Positions 57,659-64,000 of a stretch of DNA of 64,000 nucleotides are shown one piece after another. Each line of letters opens with the position of its first letter. Positions within the stretch are counted from its first letter, which is position 1. This stretch comes from Streptomyces sp. MMG1533 (GTDB lineage: Bacteria > Actinomycetota > Actinomycetes > Streptomycetales > Streptomycetaceae). The translations under genes were made by a program, and so were the position numbers. The stretch spans positions 186,001 through 250,000 of the forward strand of contig NZ_LGDG01000122.1 of assembly GCF_001279775.1 (NCBI RefSeq), written 5' to 3'. The notes below the pieces were generated by a model, which worked only from the letters and a program-made list of their open reading frames with translations, searched no databases and was not told the origin of the DNA.

Positions 57659-58876
57659 GTGCGCGTGAAGGTCGCCTGCGTCGGCGGCGGGCCCGCCGGC
57701 CTGTATCTCTCGATCCTGCTGAAACGACGGGACCCGTCCCACGACATCACGGTCCACGAACGGAATCCCGAGGGCTCGACCTACGGCTGGGGCGTGACGT
57801 ACTGGCGGGGACTGCTGGACAGGCTCCGTGAATACGACCCCGAGTCGGCCCGCGCCCTGGAGGAGCACTCGGTCCGCTGGAGCGAAGGCGTCGCGCACGT
57901 GCGGGACCTGGCGACCCGGCACAAAGGTGACGAGGCCTTCGGCATCGGCCGCCACCGCCTGCTGGAGATCCTCGCCGGACGAGCCCGCTCCCTCGGCGTA
58001 CGGCTGGAGTTCGATCAGGGGATCACGGACCGGAACCTTCCCGCCGCCGACCTGGTCGTGGCGGCCGACGGCGTGCACAGCACGCTCCGCACCCGCCACG
58101 CGGACCACTTCGGCACGGAGGTCAGGACCGGCCTCAACCGGTACATCTGGCTCGGCACCACCAAGGTCTTCGACGCCTTCACCTTCGCGTTCGTCGAGAC
58201 CGACCACGGCTGGATCTGGTGCTACGGCTACGCCTTCGACCCCGAGCGCAGCACCTGTGTCGTCGAGTGCGCGCCGCAGACATGGGCCGGCCTCGGCCTC
58301 GACGAGGCGAACGAGCCCGACGGACTGGCCCTCCTGGAGAAGCTCTTCGCCGACGTACTGGACGGCCACCCCCTCATCGGGCGCTCCTCGGCCCAGGCCG
58401 GCGCCCAGTGGCTGAACTTCCGCACGCTCACCAACCGCACCTGGCACCGCGACAACCTCGTCCTGCTCGGCGACGCGGCCCACACCACGCACTACTCCGT
58501 CGGCGCCGGCACCACCCTCGCCCTGGAGGACGCCATCGCCCTGGCCGACGCCCTCGGCGAACACTCCGCCCTGCCGCAGGCCCTCGCCCGTTACGAGCAG
58601 CAACGCAAGTCCGAGCTCCTGTCGATCCAGAGCGCGGCCCGCTACAGCGCCCAGTGGTACGAGAACCTGCCGCGCTACATCCACCTCCCCCCGGACCGGA
58701 TGTTCGCCCTGCTCGGCCAGCGCCACTCACCCCTGCTGCCCTACGTCCCGCCCCAGCTGTACTACCGGATCGACCGGGCGGCCGGACAGCTGGAGGCACT
58801 GCGCAGGTTCAAGCGCTGGCTCGGACCGAAGGTGGCGCGGACCGTCCACGCGCGGGCGCTGGCGTCACGCAAGTAG
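57659..58876 (+). CDS. FAD-dependent aromatic-ring monooxygenase
   Basis: A 405-residue group A flavoprotein hydroxylase. The dinucleotide motif VACVGGGPAGLYLSILL (5-21), the YGWGVTYWRGLLD segment and the second FAD motif LVLLGDAAHTTHYSVGAGTT place it beside the N-terminal halves of anthraniloyl-CoA/salicylyl-CoA monooxygenases and tryptophan-hydroxylase VioD. It hydroxylates an aromatic using NAD(P)H and O2. A GTG at 57665 is an alternative start. The stop is inside an 18-bp tandem array. Confidence 0.87.
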   Translation: MRVKVACVGGGPAGLYLSILLKRRDPSHDITVHERNPEGSTYGWGVTYWRGLLDRLREYDPESARALEEHSVRWSEGVAHVRDLATRHKGDEAFGIGRHRLLEILAGRARSLGVRLEFDQGITDRNLPAADLVVAADGVHSTLRTRHADHFGTEVRTGLNRYIWLGTTKVFDAFTFAFVETDHGWIWCYGYAFDPERSTCVVECAPQTWAGLGLDEANEPDGLALLEKLFADVLDGHPLIGRSSAQAGAQWLNFRTLTNRTWHRDNLVLLGDAAHTTHYSVGAGTTLALEDAIALADALGEHSALPQALARYEQQRKSELLSIQSAARYSAQWYENLPRYIHLPPDRMFALLGQRHSPLLPYVPPQLYYRIDRAAGQLEALRRFKRWLGPKVARTVHARALASRK

Positions 58877-58936
58877 CGCCGGTCACGCAAGTAGCGCCGG
58901 TCACGCAAGTGGAGCCGGTCACGCAGGTGGCGCCGC
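58865..58936. repeat. Four 18-bp tandem repeats spanning a stop codon
   Basis: TCACGCAAGTAGCGCCGG occurs exactly at 58865-58882 and 58883-58900; copies at 58901-58918 and 58919-58936 have two to four changes. The first copy contains the monooxygenase TAG (58874-58876) and the array ends two bases before the next gene's stop. As 18 is a multiple of three, a copy-number change would not shift any frame. Confidence 0.88.
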
Positions 58937-58937
58937 T

Positions 58938-60662
58938 CTACCGGAACAGCCGGTCGAGGAAGGCGTTGGCGAAGACGCGGTGCGGATCGAGGCGGTCGAG
59001 TGTGCCGGCCGCCTGCCCCCACACGCTCTCGCCGAACGAGGTGGGCACCACCGTCCCCAGCACCTCCTCGTCGCTCCACACGGCCTCGTCGGTGTACGCC
59101 CACCCCTTGGACCACTCGACCCGGGTGAGGGCGTGTCCGCCGTCGTACGTGTCCAGCAGGAACCGCTCGATCTCGCGCAGGAACATCTCGGCGTACGGCG
59201 TGCCGGGCAGCGTCAGCACGTCCAGCCACACGGCCGTGTCCCACTCGGGGTGCTCCTCGCTCGGCCGCAGCGCGGACAGCAGCGGGGCACGGGCGCCCTC
59301 CGACTCGACGTCGGCAGGGTCGTCGAGGCCGGTCACCCGGATCTCGACGGTGCCGTTGACCGGGAAGCGGCCCCGGGCCGCGTACTCCGTGAGCCGCTCC
59401 CGGTAGTAGGCGGTGAACTCGGCGACGACACGCTGCACCTGGTCCCTGGTGGTGACCACCGCGTACCCGTTCGCGGTCACGCGGAGCGTGGTGGGCTTGA
59501 GGTAGAGCAGCGTGTTCTTGGAGGGCCCCCAGATGTCGGCGGACAGCGTGGTCACGAGGCCGAGCGCCGCCGTGTCGTACTGAGCGTTGCCGAGCACCGG
59601 GGCCAGATACCAGGCCGCGTCGGAGACCATCCGCCCGGCCAGGTCCGCCACCAGGGTCGGGACGTTGTCGGAGAACGGGTAGTTGTACGGCGACGTCACG
59701 TGCCGCGAGGTGAGCGGCCGGGTGGGGGAGACGCTCCACACCTTCAGCCACGGGAACTCGGTGAAGGCGAACCAGATCGCCTCCACCCGCCCGGATTCCG
59801 CCAGGAAGCTCGCGAAGGTCCGACCGTCCTCGCCGGGTGCCGCGAACAGCTCGCCCGCCGGGATGTCCACCCGGCTCACACACCGCAGGTTGGTGTTCGC
59901 GCCCACCCGCAGCACCACCTCGATGACGAGGGCCCGCCCGAGATGGGTGAGGAGCGCGGCGCAGTCGGCCTCGTCGCGGCGGAACGTCCGCAGGACATAG
60001 GTACTGCTGTCCTCGTCCCACACCACCGCCGTCAGCGACAGCACCAGATTGCTCAGCGAGCCGTACGTGTGCCCGGCCGGCGGCCGCTCGTCCTCGGCCG
60101 GTACGGCGGTTCCGTGCGCGTCGATCGCCAGGGCGCCGCCCAGGGTGAGGTCGCCGGGTGCGGGTGCGGCCGTCACACCGAGGCCGTGCTCCTCCAGGAA
60201 GGTGAGCAGGGCCTCCAGCGTGACGCCCGTGCCGGCGCGGACGGACGAGGCGGACTCCAGGGCCAGGCCGGTGAGACGGGTGGCGGTGTCGACGAGGAGA
60301 ACCCGCGCGTCCGACGCCGTCCCGTCCGGAACGGTCAGCGGCGACCAGCCGTGCGAGGAACCACGGGCGCGCACCGTCCAGCCGTGCCGCCAGGCCCAGT
60401 TGACGACGGCGACGGCCTGCTCGCCGTCCTCCGGGGCACAGGCCCACAGCCCGTCGGCGGTGATCTCGCCGACCCAGTTCCGGTACGCCGATCGGTACAG
60501 GGCGACGTCGGCCGGGAAATCCGGCAACTCCTGGGCCGCGACCACCGGATCGGCGGCCACCATGACGGGTACGACGGCCAGCGCGGCGGCGGAGCGGAGG
60601 AAGCCGCGGCGGCTCCAGGACGAGTCATCCGGCGGGAAGTTGCTTACTGAACGATCAGTCAC
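58938..60662 (-). CDS. Secreted FAD-linked oxidase of the type 2 cholesterol oxidase (VAO) family
   Basis: A 574-residue flavoprotein. The twin-arginine signal is SWSRRGFLRSAAALAVVPVM, cleaved near residue 43. The VAO-type FAD domain shows WTVRARGSSHGWSPLTVPDG, where His may bind FAD covalently, and APAPGDLTLGGALAIDAHG; the C-terminal half is a cholesterol-oxidase-like substrate domain. Type 2 enzymes oxidise 3-beta-hydroxysterols to 3-keto-4-enes with O2. Sterol specificity is inferred. The start is GTG 60662; an inverted repeat overlaps the first codons. Confidence 0.88.
   Translation of the reverse strand: MTDRSVSNFPPDDSSWSRRGFLRSAAALAVVPVMVAADPVVAAQELPDFPADVALYRSAYRNWVGEITADGLWACAPEDGEQAVAVVNWAWRHGWTVRARGSSHGWSPLTVPDGTASDARVLLVDTATRLTGLALESASSVRAGTGVTLEALLTFLEEHGLGVTAAPAPGDLTLGGALAIDAHGTAVPAEDERPPAGHTYGSLSNLVLSLTAVVWDEDSSTYVLRTFRRDEADCAALLTHLGRALVIEVVLRVGANTNLRCVSRVDIPAGELFAAPGEDGRTFASFLAESGRVEAIWFAFTEFPWLKVWSVSPTRPLTSRHVTSPYNYPFSDNVPTLVADLAGRMVSDAAWYLAPVLGNAQYDTAALGLVTTLSADIWGPSKNTLLYLKPTTLRVTANGYAVVTTRDQVQRVVAEFTAYYRERLTEYAARGRFPVNGTVEIRVTGLDDPADVESEGARAPLLSALRPSEEHPEWDTAVWLDVLTLPGTPYAEMFLREIERFLLDTYDGGHALTRVEWSKGWAYTDEAVWSDEEVLGTVVPTSFGESVWGQAAGTLDRLDPHRVFANAFLDRLFR
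60646..60659. promoter_or_regulatory. Inverted repeat at the start of the sterol-oxidase-like gene
   Basis: ACTGA-ACGA-TCAGT (60646-60659) is a perfect 5-bp inverted repeat directly after the GTG on the coding strand. Its form is like TetR-family operators; a repressor here would block initiation directly. It could also mean the true start is further downstream. Confidence 0.4.
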
Positions 60663-60798
60663 GGGATCACGCTAGGGGGCGGTTGACACGTGCATGCCTT
60701 CCACCCCGTCCAATCACTCGTGTGGGTGAAAGACTCACCGGTGACCTGCTGGAGCGGCCGGTTCCGCGCGGGGTGGAGGCGGGTGACAGACTGACGCC

Positions 60799-61782
60799 AT
60801 GGACGAGCGCACATTCGGTAGGTCGCAACAGCACGCATCCGTCGTCGGTCTCGGCACCTGGCAGCTGGGTGCCGACTGGGGAGACGTCGACGACAAGGAA
60901 GCCCTGACGGTTCTGGAGGCGGCGGCCGAGTCGGGGGTCACCTTCTTCGACACGGCCGACGTGTACGGCGACGGGCGCAGCGAGCAGACCATCGCCGCCT
61001 TCCTGAGCGGCCGGCCCGACCTGCACGTGCTGGTCGCGACGAAGATGGGCCGCCGCGTCGACCAGATCCCGGAGAACTACGTCCTGGACAACTTCCGGGC
61101 GTGGAACGACCGTTCCCGGCGCAACCTCGGCGTCGACCGCCTCGACCTGGTCCAGCTGCACTGCCCGCCCACGCCCGTGTACTCCACGGACGAGGTGTTC
61201 GACGCCCTGGACACGCTGGTCGAGGAGGAGCGCATCGCCGCCTACGGCGTCAGCGTGGAGACCTGCGCGGAGGCACTGACCGCGATCGCCCGGCCGGGCG
61301 TGGCGAGCGTCCAGATCATCCTGAACCCGTTCCGCATGAAGCCCCTCGCCGAGGTGCTGCCCGCGGCCCGGGAGGCCGGCGTCGGCATCATCGCCCGCGT
61401 CCCGCTCGCGTCGGGCCTGCTGTCCGGCAAGTACACCAAGGACACCGTCTTCCCCGAGAACGACCACCGCACCTACAACCGGCACGGCGAGTCCTTCGAC
61501 CAGGGCGAGACCTTCTCCGGCGTGGACTACGCGACCGGCGTCGAGGCGGCCGCCGAGTTCGCCGCGCTCGCCCCCGAGGGGTACACCCCGGCCCAGTTGG
61601 CGCTGCGCTGGATCGTCCAGCAGCCCGGCGTGACCAGCGTGATCCCCGGCGCCCGCTCGCCCGAGCAGGCCCGCGCCAACGCGGCCGCCGCCAGGCTGCC
61701 GGAACTGCCCGAGGCGACACTCACCGCGATCCGCGAGCTGTACGACCGACGGATCAAGGGCCAGGTGGAAGCCCGCTGGTAG
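60799..61782 (+). CDS. Aldo/keto reductase
   Basis: A 327-residue AKR barrel with an intact tetrad: Asp and Tyr in GVTFFDTADVYGDGRSEQTI, Lys in VLVATKMGRR and His in LDLVQLHCPPTPVYS; the cofactor end is SVIPGARSPEQARAN. It belongs to the general YhdN-like group that reduces aldehydes and keto compounds with NADPH. The physiological substrate is not evident. A gap of 136 bp to the divergent oxidase gene holds both promoters. Confidence 0.9.
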   Translation: MDERTFGRSQQHASVVGLGTWQLGADWGDVDDKEALTVLEAAAESGVTFFDTADVYGDGRSEQTIAAFLSGRPDLHVLVATKMGRRVDQIPENYVLDNFRAWNDRSRRNLGVDRLDLVQLHCPPTPVYSTDEVFDALDTLVEEERIAAYGVSVETCAEALTAIARPGVASVQIILNPFRMKPLAEVLPAAREAGVGIIARVPLASGLLSGKYTKDTVFPENDHRTYNRHGESFDQGETFSGVDYATGVEAAAEFAALAPEGYTPAQLALRWIVQQPGVTSVIPGARSPEQARANAAAARLPELPEATLTAIRELYDRRIKGQVEARW

Positions 61783-61803
61783 ACCACTCGGCCTCCGGCC
61801 GGG

Positions 61804-62145
61804 TCAGGGTGTGAGGAGCAGCTGACGTTCCTGCTCCTGGTCGCCGGACGCGGTCCCCTGGTCGTGCGCGGAGAAGGCGCGGGCGAGGGTGTCGCTCGCC
61901 TTCTCGACGGCCTCCGGTGTGCCCTGCACGGTGACCGTGACCGGCGCCGACAGGTGACCGGCGCTCTCCTGAGGGGAGCCGCCCTCCCCGGCGGCGAACG
62001 TGGCCGTGTGGACGGTGGCGTTCGCGTCGGCGGGCGGCTCGTCGGGGGCGCCGAAGGCAGGCTCCAGGGCCTGTACGACCTTCTGCGCATCGGCGGTGCT
62101 GCCGCCGGAGACCGTGACAGTGAGTTCGGTGCCGGGCGTGGTCAA
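61804..62145 (-). CDS. Small hypothetical protein
   Basis: A 113-residue acidic protein. Two beta-strand/helix units (LTVTVSGGSTADAQKVVQAL and PVTVTVQGTPEAVEKASDTL) look like repeats of one small fold; an Asp/Gln-rich end follows. There is no signal or membrane span. ATG 62145 follows a GGAGTCCC-type ribosome binding site. No family is recognised. It is convergent with the AKR. Confidence 0.65.
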   Translation of the reverse strand: MTTPGTELTVTVSGGSTADAQKVVQALEPAFGAPDEPPADANATVHTATFAAGEGGSPQESAGHLSAPVTVTVQGTPEAVEKASDTLARAFSAHDQGTASGDQEQERQLLLTP

Positions 62146-62286
62146 AGGGACTCCTCGAGTGATCGGCGTCTGGGGGCGGGGCGGGACGGCTGATGCGGGT
62201 GCACCGCACGTTCAACGGCCGCTCGTGCTCCGTGTAACCGCCCGGTGATCGCTGAAACAGCCGCCCGCCCCGGCCGGGGCCGCCCC

Positions 62287-62715
62287 TCAGAGGCGGCCGC
62301 CGGTCAGCCGGGTGACCGGCCCGTACGCGTGGCGCTCCGCCCGGCGGCCCGCCGCGAAGGACGCGGCGCCCAGCGCGGTCAGGCCCGCCCCGACACCCGC
62401 GGCGACGAGCTTGCGCTGGCTGAGCACCGTCCATGCCGTCTTCGCGCCGGCCGCTACCTGGCCCGAGGCCGAGACGACCGCCTGTCGGCCGACCTCGACG
62501 CTCCTGGCCGCCGTGTGCGCGGCCGCGCTGGTCGCGTCGGCCGCCCGCTGCGCGCCGGCCTTCGCGGCCGACGCCGCCTCGTCGGTCTTCGTGGCCGCCT
62601 CCCGTGCGGTCTGCGCCGCCGGGGCCGTCGCCTTGTCCGCGCTCTGCCGTGCCTTGCCCGCGGCGGCCGAGGCGGTTGCTGTCTTCTTGCTCGTGTCCTT
62701 GTCCGATTCCGTCAT
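62287..62715 (-). CDS. Ala/Lys/Thr-rich helical protein with C-terminal hydrophobic segment
   Basis: A 142-residue low-complexity protein. Residues 1-95 consist of Ala/Lys/Asp/Thr-rich helix with heptad-like spacing (QSADKATAPAAQTAREAATK), resembling LEA or phasin-like proteins; a hydrophobic stretch LVAAGVGAGLTALGAASFAA near 107-126 could anchor it. The sequence suggests a membrane- or surface-associated stress protein, but no family was recognised. An in-frame ATG at 62751 gives 12 more residues; neither start has a strong ribosome binding site. Confidence 0.6.
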   Translation of the reverse strand: MTESDKDTSKKTATASAAAGKARQSADKATAPAAQTAREAATKTDEAASAAKAGAQRAADATSAAAHTAARSVEVGRQAVVSASGQVAAGAKTAWTVLSQRKLVAAGVGAGLTALGAASFAAGRRAERHAYGPVTRLTGGRL

Positions 62716-62858
62716 GGGGTCCGGATTGCCGTTCGACCGCATCGCAAACACGTTCCGTCACGGACGTTTCCTCCGCGGCCGCCACCGGTCAGAAACGCGC
62801 GAAACAGGGAACCCGGTGCACAGGAGCCAAGCGGGGTTCGATCGGTCAGGGAGGAAGC

Positions 62859-63359
62859 TTGTCCGCCACGGGAAGCGCAGCAGACACGAGCAACACCGGG
62901 CGCAACGAGACCGAGGAGGAGAGAGCCGACCGGAAGTGGGCGGAGCTCATCCAGGAGGTCAGGGTCGCCCAGACGGGCGTGCAGATCCTCTTCGGCTTCC
63001 TGCTCACCGTCGTGTTCACCCCGAGGTACGTGGATCTCACGAGCACGGACAAGAACATCTACATCGTCACGGTCGTCCTGGGCGCCGCCGCCACCGGCGC
63101 GCTGATCGGCCCGGTGTCCCTGCACCGCCTGGTGTCGGGGCGCAGGGTCAAACCGCAGGCGGTGGAGTGGGCCTCCCGGCTGACCTTCGTCGGCCTCGTG
63201 CTGCTGCTCGCCACCATGACGGCCGCCCTCCTGCTGATCCTCCGGGTCGCGACCCACGACGGATACGTGCCCTGGCTGGTCGCGGGAGTGGTCGCCTGGT
63301 ACCTGCTGTGCTGGTTCGTCGTACCGATGCTGACGCGCCGCCGCCACACGACGAAGTGA
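62859..63359 (+). CDS. DUF6328-type four-helix membrane protein
   Basis: A 166-residue protein with a charged N-terminus (RNETEEERADRKWAELIQEV) and four hydrophobic segments (about 42-60, 73-95, 115-138 and 145-160), matching the DUF6328 family. The start is decided by the ribosome binding site: GGGAGGAAGC lies just before TTG 62859, and no ATG or GTG fits. The function is unknown; the family is common in actinomycetes, and neighbouring small stress-like proteins hint at envelope stress. Confidence 0.8.
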   Translation: MSATGSAADTSNTGRNETEEERADRKWAELIQEVRVAQTGVQILFGFLLTVVFTPRYVDLTSTDKNIYIVTVVLGAAATGALIGPVSLHRLVSGRRVKPQAVEWASRLTFVGLVLLLATMTAALLLILRVATHDGYVPWLVAGVVAWYLLCWFVVPMLTRRRHTTK

Positions 63360-63383
63360 CGGCGGCCGACGCGTGCGCCCGGA

Positions 63384-63809
63384 TCAGCTCCCCGCGATGA
63401 CGTCCTGCAGGAAGTCGTCGATCCGCACCTCTTCCCGCCCCGGCGCCACCACCTCGTGGGTCTCCCGCAGGAAGGTCGCGAGCGCCGGAGCCCAGGCGAA
63501 GACCACCGCACGCTGGCGGCCTCCGTCGGGGCGGGCGTCTCCGAGGAACTCAAGGCACAGTTCCTCCCACACCCCGGTGGAGACGGGACGCATGCGCACA
63601 TCACCGACCCCGACCGGGCGGCCCAGTCCGTCCATGAGCATCTCCCGGTCCAGCCGCCACCGCGCCAGCACCCGGCCGTCATGGCTGAACACCACGGTGA
63701 CGGCGAACGGGTCCGCCGCGTCGTAGCTCAGATGCGCGAGCACCGGGAAGCGGTCCGTGCCGCCCGCCTGGAGCTGCACGACGAGCGTCTTGTGCACGAA
63801 GGAGTTCAC
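63384..63809 (-). CDS. SsgA-like protein (SALP)
   Basis: A 141-residue protein of the actinomycete-specific SsgA family. LVVQLQAGGTDRFPVLAHLS, YDAADPFAVTVVFSHDGRVL and RWRLDREMLMDGLGRPVGVG are the conserved SALP blocks. SALPs localise septum formation and peptidoglycan handling during sporulation. The start is GTG 63809, seven bases after GGAGG. The SALP subgroup (SsgB-G) cannot be fixed by eye. A 7-bp hairpin overlaps the translation initiation region. Confidence 0.9.
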   Translation of the reverse strand: MNSFVHKTLVVQLQAGGTDRFPVLAHLSYDAADPFAVTVVFSHDGRVLARWRLDREMLMDGLGRPVGVGDVRMRPVSTGVWEELCLEFLGDARPDGGRQRAVVFAWAPALATFLRETHEVVAPGREEVRIDDFLQDVIAGS

Positions 63810-63810
63810 G

Positions 63811-63846
63811 AGAGGGCCTCCGGAAGGAACAGTCGTAGAGCCCTCT
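63811..63846 (-). promoter_or_regulatory. Hairpin framing the SALP ribosome binding site
   Basis: AGAGGGC (63811-63817) and GCCCTCT (63840-63846) pair in the mRNA. The GGAGG signal lies partly in the loop next to the stem, one base from the GTG. Folding could reduce translation; the loop of 22 nt makes it moderately stable only. Confidence 0.4.
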
Positions 63847-63871
63847 AGTACCCCCGTCCTGCACAAGATGC

Positions 63872-64000
63872 TCAGCCTTCCGGGTGATTCCCGCGCGACC
63901 CGCGCAGGGCCGTGATGCAGGTGGCGATGGCGCTCTGGAGATCCTCCAGGCGCTGGACCATGTCGTCCTCGTAGAACTCCTGGGCGTCGTCGAAGGTGAG
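63872..64000 (-). CDS. C-terminal end of an unidentified protein (5' end outside window)
   Basis: Forty-two residues, ending TALRGSRGNHPEG, precede a TGA at 63872-63874; the frame is open to the window edge. The visible part is an acidic amphipathic helix (DDAQEFYEDDMVQRLEDLQS). It could be a short helical protein or a C-terminal domain. It lies upstream of the SALP gene on the same strand, 62 bp away, and may share its transcript. No family was recognised. Confidence 0.55.
   Translation of the reverse strand, partial: LTFDDAQEFYEDDMVQRLEDLQSAIATCITALRGSRGNHPEG

Noticed and set aside
1..64000. tRNA, rRNA, insertion sequences, phage genes
   Set aside because: No tRNA-like cloverleaf ending in CCA, no rRNA motif, no transposase or integrase motif (DDE, HUH, Tyr recombinase) and no flanking target duplications were noticed. 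A tRNAscan/ISfinder run would be decisive.

Overview
The window looks like chromosomal DNA of a Streptomyces-type actinomycete. G+C is very high and third positions are strongly G/C, starts are often GTG or TTG, and many exported proteins carry twin-arginine signals. Family content also fits: an SsgA-like protein, a PopR/ClpP3-ClpP4 locus, a SigB-type sigma factor, tyrosinase with its MelC1 helper, a GH19 chitinase and a streptophobe protein. No tRNA, rRNA, transposase, phage gene or CRISPR array was seen. Every identification is made by eye from sequence motifs; no database was searched.

Layout. 1-6016: a truncated secreted esterase, a ceramidase-like hydrolase, a P450 plus zinc alcohol dehydrogenase pair, and a decayed second copy of the ceramidase-like gene. 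6133-9145: photolyase with an NAD-binding oxidoreductase. 9545-17335: a sulfur-scavenging locus with a LysR regulator, a 27-codon cysteine-rich leader peptide, then sfnG, an SfnC/DszC-like monooxygenase, ssuE, sfnB and ssuD. 17456-18999: an ECF42-type sigma factor with its YCII partner. 19226-25454: the urea ABC transporter urtABCDE and a UrtA-like protein without a signal peptide, with a candidate GlnR site and an intrinsic terminator between them. 25613-37298: dispersed metabolic genes, including an aldehyde dehydrogenase, a chitinase under probable DasR control, three aldo/keto reductases across the window, a dienelactone hydrolase and an adenosine deaminase. 38087-41948: an FHA-FHA-ABC transporter, an SH3-like protein and a Ser/Thr kinase. 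42412-46655: membrane proteins, an RsbW-like ATPase and a SigB-family sigma factor with two matching promoters. 47865-49548: popR, clpP4 and clpP3. 49694-61782: epoxide hydrolase, lipoprotein, dehydrogenase, RNase H, the melC1-melC2 pair and FAD enzymes. 61804-64000: small proteins and an SsgA-like protein.

The strongest signal is at 10563-10831. A probably leaderless mini-ORF ends in Cys-Cys-Cys, and its cysteine codons are perfectly complementary over 10 nt to the ribosome binding site of sfnG. This predicts a cysteine-sensing translational switch for organosulfur scavenging. Other notable points are a ClpP paralogue that has Gly where the catalytic His should be, a PknF/Rv1747-like kinase-transporter module, and four perfect or near-perfect short tandem duplications at gene boundaries, two of which span stop codons.
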